Part shown: positions 35,699-43,951 of the stretch, piece by piece
Layout of the letters: every line of letters begins with the position of its first letter
Numbering within the stretch: the stretch's first letter is position 1
Assembly (NCBI RefSeq): GCF_014334095.1
Contig: NZ_CP060495.1
Location: 1,387,001-1,451,000, forward strand
Source: Novosphingopyxis iocasae
GTDB taxonomy: Bacteria; Pseudomonadota; Alphaproteobacteria; Sphingomonadales; Sphingomonadaceae
Length of the DNA: 64,000 bases
Reading direction: 5' to 3'
Translations under genes and position numbers: made by a program
The notes under the pieces: generated by a model
What the model was told of the DNA's origin: nothing
What the model saw: the letters and a program-made list of their open reading frames with translations, nothing else
Databases searched by the model: none

Positions 35699-37030
35699 TC
35701 AGAAGATAGACAGGATCGACTGGGTGGTTTCTCGCGCGACCTGGATGACTCGGCTGGCGGCATCATAAGACTGCTGCAATCGGATGAGATCGGCAGTCTC
35801 GCGGTCCAGGTCGACGCGCGCCACATCATCGCGGCGGCTGCGCGAGTTGCGGTCCAGCGCGGTGGCGGCGGCCTGCTCGTTCTGTGCGGCGAGCACCAGA
35901 TTGGAATGCCCCGCGATCAGCTGGTTCCAGTTCTGTTCGATACCACCGCTGGTTCGCAGACCAGCCAGCGCCACGAGATTGCCGTTGGGCTTGCCGGTGC
36001 TGTCCGCCACCGCGAGTTCTTCCGGCTTCGTGGCGATCAGCTGGATCCCGGCCGCGCCGCCCCCGGTGGTCACGAGCTGCTTTCCGGCCGCTCCTGCATC
36101 CGTCACCCCTCCGGCATGCCAGCTGTTCACCTGCGTCGCAAAATCCTCGGCCAGCTGGTCGAGTTGGGCCAGTTCGGTCGTCACGGCGCTGCGCGTGCGG
36201 CTGAGGCCGGCCAACATGCCATTGGCCGGAACCTTGCCCTCTTGCCCGTTTACATCGATGCGGAAGCTGCCATCGGGCCGATCGACCATGGTGAGCTTGG
36301 CCGATGTGGCGATGCCGGCGATTTCCATATCGGCATAGCTGACGGTGGCGATGCCATTATCGCCGAGTGAGATTTTCACATCCAGCCGCTCGCTCAGAAC
36401 GGCGAGCACGGAGTCGCGATTGTCGAGCAGGCCGGCATGGGCCTGCGTGCCGGGCTGCGTGCGCCGCAAATCCAGATTGATGCTCGCCAGCGCCTCAAGG
36501 CTCTGCGTCATGCCGTTGACTTCGGACAAAGCGCGCGAGCCGATCTGATCCTTGGTCAGGTTCATGGTATCGGCAGTGCGGCGGAAGGTTTCGGCGGTGC
36601 TGTTGATCTCGTTGATGAAGGTGACGCGAAGCGCACTGTCGAAGGGAACCGCGGAAAGCTCCTGCGCGCGGGTGTAGAATTCGGTCAGCCGCTTGCCGAC
36701 ATGTTCGCCGGCATTGTCGAGCCCGGACTCGATGGCGCCGAGCCAGCTGGTTGCGGTTTCGGCGCGCACCAGCGCAGCGCCGCTCATGCGGACGGAGGCT
36801 TCCAGAAATTCGTCACCCGAGCGGGCAATTTCGCCGACCGCTACGCCGTTCAGCCCGCTCTGCACGGAGTAGAGCGGGTTCAGCGATCCGGTGATGGTGG
36901 CGTCGCCCAGGCGTACGGCGCGGCGGACGTAGTCGCCGTTTTCCGAATTGGCGATGTTCTGGGACACGGTGTCGAGCGCCGCAGTATAACCGCGCAGCGC
37001 AGACCGGCCGATGGAAAAAAGCCCGCTCAT
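35699..37030 (-). CDS. flgK: Hook-filament junction protein FlgK
   Basis: A 443-residue HAP1 protein. The N terminus has the rod/hook family motif LDTVSQNIANSENGDYVRR and the C terminus ends in a helix (DLIRLQQSYDAASRVIQVARE). It is shorter than the 547-residue E. coli protein, consistent with a reduced middle domain. The ATG overlaps the flgJ stop (ATGA). Confidence 0.92.
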   Translation of the reverse strand: MSGLFSIGRSALRGYTAALDTVSQNIANSENGDYVRRAVRLGDATITGSLNPLYSVQSGLNGVAVGEIARSGDEFLEASVRMSGAALVRAETATSWLGAIESGLDNAGEHVGKRLTEFYTRAQELSAVPFDSALRVTFINEINSTAETFRRTADTMNLTKDQIGSRALSEVNGMTQSLEALASINLDLRRTQPGTQAHAGLLDNRDSVLAVLSERLDVKISLGDNGIATVSYADMEIAGIATSAKLTMVDRPDGSFRIDVNGQEGKVPANGMLAGLSRTRSAVTTELAQLDQLAEDFATQVNSWHAGGVTDAGAAGKQLVTTGGGAAGIQLIATKPEELAVADSTGKPNGNLVALAGLRTSGGIEQNWNQLIAGHSNLVLAAQNEQAAATALDRNSRSRRDDVARVDLDRETADLIRLQQSYDAASRVIQVARETTQSILSIF

Positions 37031-37323
37031 ATCTTACCCTCGAACTGCTTCAGCAGAAGATCCGCGATGCCGAAGTCACCGGCCATGGAATCGGCCAGTT
37101 TGGAGTCCTGCATGTCGCGAAATTGCTCTGTTGCCTGATTGCCGAACAGATCATCGGCGAGCCCGGCGCTGCGCATCGAACCCAGCATCTGACGCAGGAA
37201 TACCGACTCGAACGCCTTCGCGGCGGCTTCCAGCTCCTCATGCTTGCCAGACTTGGCGGGGGCGGAGGGGCTGGTGCCGGAAACGGCGCTGATCAGGGCA
37301 GTCGAGGCGGTGATATCGGTCAC
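37027..37323 (-). CDS. flgJ: Rod-binding protein FlgJ, N-terminal domain only
   Basis: A 98-residue rod-capping protein corresponding to only the N-terminal domain of E. coli FlgJ (AAKAFESVFLRQMLGSMRSAG). The C-terminal muramidase domain is absent. A separate lytic transglycosylase gene at about 45.8 kb probably supplies that activity. It overlaps both flgI and flgK by four bases. Confidence 0.88.
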   Translation of the reverse strand: MTDITASTALISAVSGTSPSAPAKSGKHEELEAAAKAFESVFLRQMLGSMRSAGLADDLFGNQATEQFRDMQDSKLADSMAGDFGIADLLLKQFEGKI

Positions 37324-38432
37324 AGAATTACAAGCTCCGCTTTCAGCGCGCCGGCCTGTTTCAGCGCATCGAGGATGGCCAGAAGATCGCTGGGAGAGGC
37401 GCCGATCGCGTTGATCGACTGAACGATCTCGGAGAGCGAAGCCCCGCGGGTGATAAAGGCACTCGCCGGTTCTTCGCTGATGGCAATGTCGCTGCGCGGT
37501 TCTACCGCGGTACGGCCGCGGCTGAACGGTTCGGGCTGCACGACGACCGGGCTTTCCTGCACACGGACCGTGAGCGAGCCGTGGCTGACCGCGGCCGGGC
37601 TGATCCGCACCGCGCCGTTGATGACGACGGTGCCGGTGCGCGCGTTCACGATGACGCGGGCGGGCGCTTCGGCGGGCGTTACTTCCATATTCTCGATCGC
37701 GCCCATCAGCATGACCCGCGACTGAGGATCGAGCGGCGCGCGGATCGCAATGGAAACGGCATCGCTGGCGGTTGCCAGATCCTCACCGACCTGACCGTTG
37801 ATGGCATCTGCAACGCGCAGCGCGGTGGTAAGATCGGCCTCGGCAAGGTTGAAGGTCAGGAACGGGCTCTGCTCGAACCCGGTCGCCACCGCACGCTCGA
37901 CCGATGCACCGCCGGCGATGCGGCCTACGGACGGAATGTTCACCGTGGTGGTCGAGCCGTCGCGTCCCTCCACGCCCAGGCCGCCAACCGCGAGATTACC
38001 TTGCGCCATGGCGTAGATCTGTCCGTCGGCGCCTAAGAGCGGCATCATGATGAGCGTGCCGCCGCGCAGAGACTTTGCCTTGCCGATCGCCGACACGGTC
38101 ACATCAATGCGCTGGCCAGGCTTGGCCATCGCCGGAAGATCGGCGGTGACCATGACGGCAGCGGCGTTCTTGGTGGCCGGATTGATGCCCGGTGGCAGCG
38201 TCAAGCCGAAGCGCGTGGTGACGCCCTTCATGGCGACAGTGGCATATTCCAGGCTGTCATCACCTGTGCCGGCCAGGCCGACCACGATTCCGTAGCCGGT
38301 CAGCTGGTTTGAGCGCAGACCCTGGAAGCTGCCGAGATCCTTGATCCGGTCCGCCGATGCCGGAGCGGCCGCCAGAAGCGCAGCCGAAAGAATCAGGCCG
38401 ATGCGGGCGATGAGGTTTGCAAAACGGTTCAT
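37320..38432 (-). CDS. flgI: Flagellar P-ring protein FlgI
   Basis: A 370-residue P-ring subunit with a cleavable signal peptide (LILSAALLAAAPASA). Family segments are GIVVGLAGTGDD, LPPGINPATKNAAAVMVTADLP and GTLIMMPLLGADGQIYAMAQG, near full length. It forms the ring around the rod in the peptidoglycan layer. It overlaps flgH by one base. Confidence 0.96.
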   Translation of the reverse strand: MNRFANLIARIGLILSAALLAAAPASADRIKDLGSFQGLRSNQLTGYGIVVGLAGTGDDSLEYATVAMKGVTTRFGLTLPPGINPATKNAAAVMVTADLPAMAKPGQRIDVTVSAIGKAKSLRGGTLIMMPLLGADGQIYAMAQGNLAVGGLGVEGRDGSTTTVNIPSVGRIAGGASVERAVATGFEQSPFLTFNLAEADLTTALRVADAINGQVGEDLATASDAVSIAIRAPLDPQSRVMLMGAIENMEVTPAEAPARVIVNARTGTVVINGAVRISPAAVSHGSLTVRVQESPVVVQPEPFSRGRTAVEPRSDIAISEEPASAFITRGASLSEIVQSINAIGASPSDLLAILDALKQAGALKAELVIL

Positions 38433-39100
38433 CAGAACGGGCTCACAATGTTGAAGAAGCGCTGCAGCCAGCCCTGCTTGCTGGCTTGGGCGATTTCGCC
38501 CTTGCCGCTATAATCGATATGGGCCTGCGCAACGCGGGTGGAGGGCACGACATTTTCCGGGCCGATATCGGCCATGCGAACCAGGCCGCTGAAGCGGACA
38601 AATTCGTCGCCGCGGTTCAGACGGATCAGCTTCTCGCCGCGCACCAGCATGGTGCCGTTGGGAAAGATTTCCGCCACGGTCACGCTGATCTGTCCGGTCA
38701 GCGCGTTGCTCTGCTGCGCGCTACCACCGCCCTTGAATTTGGTGCCCCCGGAAACGCTGACATCACTCGGATCGAACAAAGCGAACGGGCCGGTGGCGGG
38801 CGGCGTGATGCCGAAACTGCCATTGCGATCCACATTCGCGCTGTTGGTTTTCACCGCCTGGGTGCGTTCGACCAGCGCGATTGTGAGAAGATCCCCGATC
38901 CGAGCGGCGCGCGCGCCGCTGGTGAGCGCGGCATAGCCGTTCGCTGCCTGAAAGATGGAGCCGTTCGACGCGGCGACCGGCTGCGGCACCGGCGGGGGTG
39001 CAAGCGTGGCGGCATAGGCCGGATCGGGCCGTGCCTGCTGACTGGCGAAACAGGCCGAGAGTAGCGGCGCAGCGGCGAAAAGGACGAGCATGTTCTTCAT
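38432..39100 (-). CDS. flgH: Flagellar L-ring lipoprotein FlgH
   Basis: A 222-residue outer-membrane ring lipoprotein. The signal ends in the lipobox LLSAC (cysteine at about residue 17). Conserved parts are GDLLTIALVERTQA, GQISVTVAEIFPNGTMLVRGEK and FVRFSGLVRMADIGPENVVPST. The reading frame also offers GTG 39118 and ATG 39109. I prefer the ATG at 39100 because it gives a normal lipoprotein signal length and has AAGGTG nine bases upstream. Confidence 0.93.
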   Translation of the reverse strand: MKNMLVLFAAAPLLSACFASQQARPDPAYAATLAPPPVPQPVAASNGSIFQAANGYAALTSGARAARIGDLLTIALVERTQAVKTNSANVDRNGSFGITPPATGPFALFDPSDVSVSGGTKFKGGGSAQQSNALTGQISVTVAEIFPNGTMLVRGEKLIRLNRGDEFVRFSGLVRMADIGPENVVPSTRVAQAHIDYSGKGEIAQASKQGWLQRFFNIVSPF

Positions 39101-39114
39101 TTTCGTCATCACCT

Positions 39115-39903
39115 TCACAGCTGCTGATTGGCGAACTGGAGCATTTCGTCCGTCGCCTTGATCATCTTGGAGTTCACTTCGTACGCCCTTTGGGTTTCGA
39201 TCATGTCAACAAGCTCCTCGACAATGTTGACGTTCGATCCCTCGAGCATGCCCTGGCGCAGAACGCCCCGCCCTTCCTCGCCTGCCGCGCCCGTAATCGG
39301 CGCGCCGCTGGCTGCGGTTTCCTTCAGAAGATTGTTGCCGATCGATTCGAGACCGGCCGAATTGATGAAATTGCTGATCTCGATCCGACCCAGTTCGCTG
39401 GGCTCAGCCTGCCCGGCAAGCGTCGCGGAAACCGTGCCGTCTGCGCCGATGGTGATCGCGGTGGCGCCCTGCGGCACCTGGATCTGTGGCTGCAGCGGCA
39501 GACCTTCCGAGGTCACCATCGCGCCCTCAGCGGTGATGCTGAAATCGCCCGCGCGGGTATAAGCGGTGGAACCGTCGGGCATCTGCACCTGGAAATAGCC
39601 CGACCCCTGGATCGCGATGTCCATCGAATTGCCGGTGGTCTGAAGCGACCCTTGCGTATCGATGCGCGCGGTTCCCGCGACCGCCACACCCGTGCCGAGC
39701 GACAGGCCGGTGGCGAACTTGTTCTGCTGGTCCGCCGCCGCGCCCTTCTGGACGACCTGCTGATAAGCCAGCGTCTCGAACTGCGCGCGGTCCCGCTTGA
39801 AGCCGGTGGTGTTCACGTTCGCCAGGTTGTTGGCGATCACGCGCATCTTGGTGTTCTGTGCGTCGAGCCCGGTGCGGGCGACCTGCAAGGCTGAATTGCT
39901 CAT
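39115..39903 (-). CDS. flgG: Distal rod protein FlgG
   Basis: A 262-residue rod protein, the standard length. The N-terminal ANNLANVNTTGFKRDRAQF motif and the C-terminal LEGSNVNIVEELVDMIETQRAYEVNSKMI are intact. GYFQVQMPDGSTAYTR and PQGATAITI mark FlgG rather than FlgF. It lies after flgF and before flgH in the flgB operon. Confidence 0.96.
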   Translation of the reverse strand: MSNSALQVARTGLDAQNTKMRVIANNLANVNTTGFKRDRAQFETLAYQQVVQKGAAADQQNKFATGLSLGTGVAVAGTARIDTQGSLQTTGNSMDIAIQGSGYFQVQMPDGSTAYTRAGDFSITAEGAMVTSEGLPLQPQIQVPQGATAITIGADGTVSATLAGQAEPSELGRIEISNFINSAGLESIGNNLLKETAASGAPITGAAGEEGRGVLRQGMLEGSNVNIVEELVDMIETQRAYEVNSKMIKATDEMLQFANQQL

Positions 39904-39955
39904 TTACTCAGTCTCCGTTCGCGCCGCTTATCGCGGCGAATAATCGTGCCGCGGA

Positions 39956-40699
39956 TCAGCGCGGCAGCTGCATGACGCTGGCGCCGCCATCGTCCATTTC
40001 CTTGGCGCTCTGCATCAGCTTGACCTGCGCTTCGTAAGCGCGGCTCGTTTCGATCATATCGACCAGAGCCTGGGTCATGTTGACGTTCGATCCTTCCAGC
40101 GCGCCGCTTTGCAGCCTTGCATCAGGATCAGACGGCAGAGCGCCGCCGTTCTTAACCCGGAAGAGGGTATCCTCCGCTTTAACCACCTCGCTGCCTTTCG
40201 GATTGACGAGGCGCAGGCGATCGATCTGCTGCGGCTGGTTGGGATCGCCCCCCTTGGGCACCACCCATACGCCGCCGTCTTCGGCGATCTGGATGCTGTC
40301 GGCGGGCGGCACGATCAGCGGGCCGCCCTCCCCCAGCACCGGGAAGCCATCGCCCGTCGTGAGCAGGCCGGTCTCGTTCATCATCAGATCGCCGCGGCGG
40401 GTGTAACCTTCATCCCCATTGGGTGCCTGCACGGCGAGCATGGTCTGCCCGTTCATTGCGATGTCGAGCGGGCGGCCGGTCTGTTCCACTGCGCCGGGGT
40501 TGAGATCGGCCGTCAGCACATATTCGTTCGGGCTCGCCCGGCTTTGCAGGCCCTCCCCATGGAGATATTGCGCCTGGGCGCTCACGATCTCGGCGCGAAA
40601 GCCGGTCGTGTCCGCGTTCGCCATGTTATGCGCGATCGCGGTCTGGCGATTCATCACCCCCTGCATGGCGCGAAGGCTGAGATGGATCATCCGGTCCAT
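39956..40699 (-). CDS. flgF: Proximal rod protein FlgF
   Basis: A 247-residue rod subunit. The N-terminal QTAIAHNMANADTTGFRAEI segment and the C-terminal LEGSNVNMTQALVDMIETSRAYEAQVKLM follow the family. ADSIQIAEDGGVWVV is a typical FlgF inner segment. It sits between flgE and flgG. Confidence 0.94.
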   Translation of the reverse strand: MDRMIHLSLRAMQGVMNRQTAIAHNMANADTTGFRAEIVSAQAQYLHGEGLQSRASPNEYVLTADLNPGAVEQTGRPLDIAMNGQTMLAVQAPNGDEGYTRRGDLMMNETGLLTTGDGFPVLGEGGPLIVPPADSIQIAEDGGVWVVPKGGDPNQPQQIDRLRLVNPKGSEVVKAEDTLFRVKNGGALPSDPDARLQSGALEGSNVNMTQALVDMIETSRAYEAQVKLMQSAKEMDDGGASVMQLPR

Positions 40700-40741
40700 G
40701 GGTTTACTCCTACAAAACCAGCTACTTAACCGTCAGGCCGA

Positions 40742-41572
40742 TCAGACCTGCAGGTTGACGATCGTCTGCGTCATGTTGTTGGCCGTCTCGATCGCCTGCG
40801 CGTTCGCCTGGAAGTTGCGCTGTGCGGCGATGAGCGAGACGAGCTCTTCGGTGATGTCGATGTTCGCCGTCTCAAGCGAACCGGAGCGCACCGTGCCGAG
40901 CGGACCGGTGCCGGCCTGCGATAGCTTTGCAGTTCCGGAAAGTCCGGTCGCTTGCCAATGTGCATCGCCCACTGGGCGCAGGTTCTCAACCGCGTCGAAG
41001 CTCGCCATCGCGAGCGCACCCAATGGCTGCTGGTTGCCGTTCGAGTAGGTGGCCGTGATCACACCATTGCTACCGACCGCAATATTGGCCAGCACCGCGT
41101 TGGCATCATTGGGGTCGGTGTCCGGCAGGACGAGATTGACCATGTCGGCGCTGTCGCTGGACGTGATGATGCCATCAGCATCCACGGGCAGCAGCTGCAC
41201 GATGTTACCTGTGGAATCGACCACCTCACGTTGGTTGTTCACGCTGAACGACCCATTTCGAGTGTAGGTGATCGCTCCGCTCGTGGCGGGGCTTTTGACG
41301 GTGAAGAACCCGTCACCGGCGACAGCCAAATCCAGCGTGCGATCGGTCGATTCCAGGGTGCCCTGGGTAAACTGCTGGGTAATACCCTGCAGCTGCACGC
41401 CCTGACCGGCAATCATCTTCGTGGTCTGCGTCGGCGATGCGGCGAACAGGTCACCGAACTGCGCGCGGCTCTTCTTGAAACCAGTCGAGCTGCTGTTGGC
41501 GATATTGTTCGAGACCACCGAAAGATCGGACTGTGCCGCTTTCAGGCCGCTGAGCGAGGTAAGGAAGGACAT
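40742..41572 (-). CDS. flgE: Flagellar hook protein FlgE (short form)
   Basis: A 276-residue hook protein. The N-terminal VVSNNIANSSSTGFKKSRAQF and C-terminal SLETANIDITEELVSLIAAQRNFQANAQ segments are unambiguous for FlgE. It is far shorter than the 402-residue E. coli protein, so most of the surface domains D1/D2 must be reduced. The rest retains the core GDGFFTVKSP and YTRNGSFSVN signatures. It polymerises as the hook. Confidence 0.93.
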   Translation of the reverse strand: MSFLTSLSGLKAAQSDLSVVSNNIANSSSTGFKKSRAQFGDLFAASPTQTTKMIAGQGVQLQGITQQFTQGTLESTDRTLDLAVAGDGFFTVKSPATSGAITYTRNGSFSVNNQREVVDSTGNIVQLLPVDADGIITSSDSADMVNLVLPDTDPNDANAVLANIAVGSNGVITATYSNGNQQPLGALAMASFDAVENLRPVGDAHWQATGLSGTAKLSQAGTGPLGTVRSGSLETANIDITEELVSLIAAQRNFQANAQAIETANNMTQTIVNLQV

Positions 41573-41623
41573 GAGAGCTATTCTCCTTGGGGGTATTTCT
41601 GTTTGGAAAAGTTTTCGATCGCG

Positions 41624-42274
41624 TCAGCCTACGCCGCGGACGTCGGCGACATCGATTTGACCGGCGGGGGTTTTCAAAATTGCGCCTGATCCGCTTTTCG
41701 AGACGCCGACTGCCGACACGGGCAGCCAAGTTGATGTTGAAGACGGGATGGCACCGGATACCCGCACCTTCAGATTGCCGCGGTTCAGAGGCTGGCCGTT
41801 CTCGTCCACGCTCTTGAAAGCGAAAGGCACAGGGCCGGCCTCGAGAGAACCGCTCGTGCTGGAATCCACCACGCGGCCATCGGCGTCCACCAGCTCGATC
41901 GTGAGACGATCGGCGCTGCCGGGAAGCACGACCTCGCCGCGATACAGGCCGTTTGCATCCATCGCTGCAACATCGCCTTTGGCGAGCACATTCTTGCCGA
42001 TGAACTGCGACGCCTCGGACAGCCGCGACGTGGAGAACGCCTCGGAAATATTTTTCAACGATTGATTCATCTCGGCGATGCCCGCAACACTGGAAAACTG
42101 CGCCATTTGCGCGACCATCTGCTGGTTATCGACCGGCTTGAACGGATCCTGGAATTTGATCTGCGCGGTCATCAGCTTCAGGAAGCTGCTTTGATCGAGC
42201 GTGCCGCCGCCGGTGGCGTTCATCGGCTGCGCCCGCGTCAGGCTGGCGGGGAGCGTGTTATCGATCGTACTCAT
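41624..42274 (-). CDS. flgD: Hook capping protein FlgD
   Basis: A 216-residue cap needed for hook assembly. The N-terminal FLKLMTAQIKFQDPFKPVDNQQM is diagnostic. The C-terminal Ig-like part includes GEVVLPGSADRLTIELVD and is followed by a short tail. The ATG at 42274 overlaps the flgC stop (ATGA), so upstream in-frame codons are ignored. Confidence 0.94.
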   Translation of the reverse strand: MSTIDNTLPASLTRAQPMNATGGGTLDQSSFLKLMTAQIKFQDPFKPVDNQQMVAQMAQFSSVAGIAEMNQSLKNISEAFSTSRLSEASQFIGKNVLAKGDVAAMDANGLYRGEVVLPGSADRLTIELVDADGRVVDSSTSGSLEAGPVPFAFKSVDENGQPLNRGNLKVRVSGAIPSSTSTWLPVSAVGVSKSGSGAILKTPAGQIDVADVRGVG

Positions 42275-42675
42275 TGGCCCATCTTCACGGTATCGAGGAT
42301 CAGCGACTTGGCGGTCTGCATCACCTGCACATTGTTCTGATACTGACGGGCGGTCTCGATCATATCGATCAACTCGGCCGCCTCGTCGACGCCGGCGTCC
42401 CACACATTGCCGTCGGCATCGGCCAGCGGATTGGTGGGATCGTGCCGCATGCGCGGTTCGGTGTTGGACTTCACCACCTTCTCGACATCCACCGTGGCGA
42501 TGCCGTCTCCGCCGGTTGCCGTGCGAAACACCGGCTTGATCGCACGGTAAGCTTCCTCGGCGCTCTTATAGACGGTGCGCGCATTGGCGAGGTTGGACGC
42601 GGTGGTGTTCATGCGCGTCAGCTGCGCGGACATCGCGCGGCCGGATATGTCGAAGATATTCATCGGTCCGGGCAT
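42271..42675 (-). CDS. flgC: Proximal rod protein FlgC
   Basis: A 134-residue rod subunit. The N terminus has TTASNLANARTVYKSAEEAYRA and the C terminus AAELIDMIETARQYQNNVQVMQTAKSL. The standard size fits. GAGGAGAAT precedes the ATG by about eight bases; an ATG four codons later is an alternative. It is coupled to flgD. Confidence 0.95.
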   Translation of the reverse strand: MPGPMNIFDISGRAMSAQLTRMNTTASNLANARTVYKSAEEAYRAIKPVFRTATGGDGIATVDVEKVVKSNTEPRMRHDPTNPLADADGNVWDAGVDEAAELIDMIETARQYQNNVQVMQTAKSLILDTVKMGQ

Positions 42676-42678
42676 GGG

Positions 42679-43029
42679 TTATTCTCCTCGGATCGCGCGG
42701 GTGAGCGTGTTCACGCGCGCCTCTAGGAAAGAGAGCGTGGTCGAATAGCCGACCGCGTTCTCGGCGAAGAGCGTCTGTTCGGTGGAAAGCTCGACCGTGT
42801 TGCCGTCGAGCGAGGTCTGCAGCGGGACGCGGTAGCCGGCATTGCCTTCCATCGCCTGCGTGGCATCCGATCCGCTTTTGCGGACCTGGCTCATCGCCTT
42901 CTCGAAATCGAGGTCGCGGGCCTTGTAGCCGGGCGTGGCGGCGTTCGCGATATTGGAAGCCAGCATCGACAGCCGCTGCGATCGCAGCTGAAGCGCGTCC
43001 CCGTGAATGCCGAAAATTTTGTCTGCCAT
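42679..43029 (-). CDS. flgB: Proximal rod protein FlgB
   Basis: A 116-residue rod subunit with MLASNIANAATPGYKARDLDF near the N terminus and SFLEARVNTLTRAIRGE at the C terminus. It is the first gene of the large flgBCDEFGHIJKL operon, three bases before flgC. A sigma54-type promoter lies 76-92 bases upstream of the start. Confidence 0.95.
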   Translation of the reverse strand: MADKIFGIHGDALQLRSQRLSMLASNIANAATPGYKARDLDFEKAMSQVRKSGSDATQAMEGNAGYRVPLQTSLDGNTVELSTEQTLFAENAVGYSTTLSFLEARVNTLTRAIRGE

Positions 43030-43104
43030 AATATCATTTCCTGCTTAATCCCGCTCGCCATCTGCCGTTGACGACCTGTGGCGATCGGACTGCCGAGCAT
43101 GACT

Positions 43105-43121
43105 AAGCAAAGGGCGTGCCA
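43105..43121 (-). promoter_or_regulatory. Sigma54 promoter for the flgB operon
   Basis: On the minus strand the sequence TGGCACGCCCTTTGCTT matches the -24/-12 consensus TGGCAC-N5-TTGC perfectly, with the GG and GC exactly ten bases apart. The predicted transcription start is near 43095, 66 bases before the flgB ATG. Confidence 0.85.
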
Positions 43122-43161
43122 AACACGCGCCTGAGCGGCTTTGATCTGTTTTCGAGCGGTT

Positions 43162-43176
43162 TGGGGGGGCCATTGC
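43162..43176 (+). promoter_or_regulatory. Weaker sigma54-like promoter for the stator-like pair
   Basis: TGGGGGGGCCATTGC has TGG and TTGC with exact -24/-12 spacing but lacks the CAC of the consensus. It would start transcription near 43188, 50 bases before the gene. It faces away from the flgB promoter. Confidence 0.45.
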
Positions 43177-43178
43177 CA

Positions 43179-43220
43179 TCCGGGCGGCAGCATTTTGCCG
43201 CCCGGCAAGTTTTTGCCGGG
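43179..43220. promoter_or_regulatory. Tandem palindromes, candidate FlbD (ftr-like) enhancer sites
   Basis: Two perfect inverted repeats sit side by side: CCGGGCGGCA with TGCCGCCCGG, and CCCGGCAA with TTGCCGGG at 43201-43220, sharing their border. GGCAA/TTGCC cores with GC flanks resemble the Caulobacter ftr sites bound by FlbD, as I recall them. The position, about 85-125 bases upstream of the flgB transcription start, suits a sigma54 enhancer. Alternatively they are RNA hairpins in the leader of the divergent gene. Confidence 0.55.
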
Positions 43221-43237
43221 TGAGTGAGGACCGCAAT

Positions 43238-43951
43238 ATGATGTCGATCCAATGGGCCCGCTTCCTGGATCCGGGCGCGCTTCTGCTGGTCGGCCTCGGC
43301 TGCCTGCTGGTCGCGCTGGTGCAGAACGGCATTCGCGGCATCATGATTGGTTTTGCGACATCGCTATCGCTTCACCGAACCGCGGACGCGGGCGAACAGG
43401 CGCGGCTTTCCAGCGTTATCGTGGAAGACATCGTCCGCCGCCGCGGGGTGAGCTGCGCCGACAGGCCGGCTTTGGCCTGCGCCTATACCGCCAAGCTCGC
43501 CAGTGAGATGTCCGATGCGCCGGACTTCGCGGCGTTCGCCCATATCGTCACGCAGGACAGCGCCACGCGCAACGCGGCGCGCGCGGTCGCGGTTCAGATG
43601 TGGGAGGATATCGCCGATGCGGCGCCCGCGCTCGGCATGCTCGGCACCGTCATCGGCCTGGTCGAGATGTTCGGGCGCATGGAGAGCGTCGAGGGCCTTG
43701 GCACTGCGATGGCACTATGCCTGCTTACCAGCCTGTACGGCCTTGCCTTTGCGCATCTGATCGCCGGACCGATCGCGCGCCGCCTCCAAATGCTGGGCGG
43801 GCGCGAGGCGGCCTGGCAGACCGAAATCAGCGATCGCATGCTTGCGCTGGCCCGCGCCGAATATCCCGATCGCGCGCCGCGGCGGCCTGTGGTGCCAATC
43901 CTGGGCGATCCGCCCGATACGCTCCAGCCAAAGGAAGCGGCCACTCCATGA
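43238..43951 (+). CDS. MotA/TolQ/ExbB-like proton-channel family protein
   Basis: A 237-residue membrane protein of the MotA/TolQ/ExbB superfamily. The first helix is GALLLVGLGCLLVALVQNGI. Two later helices carry DAAPALGMLGTVIGLVEMF and TAMALCLLTSLYGLAFAHLIAGPIA, the signature of the superfamily's ion-channel helices. It differs from the canonical MotA at 34 kb. Two ATGs (43238 and 43241) follow TGAGGA. The next gene overlaps by ATGA and encodes a MotB-like partner, so they form a second stator-like pair located at the flagellar promoter region. Its function is not known to me. Confidence 0.8.
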   Translation: MMSIQWARFLDPGALLLVGLGCLLVALVQNGIRGIMIGFATSLSLHRTADAGEQARLSSVIVEDIVRRRGVSCADRPALACAYTAKLASEMSDAPDFAAFAHIVTQDSATRNAARAVAVQMWEDIADAAPALGMLGTVIGLVEMFGRMESVEGLGTAMALCLLTSLYGLAFAHLIAGPIARRLQMLGGREAAWQTEISDRMLALARAEYPDRAPRRPVVPILGDPPDTLQPKEAATP

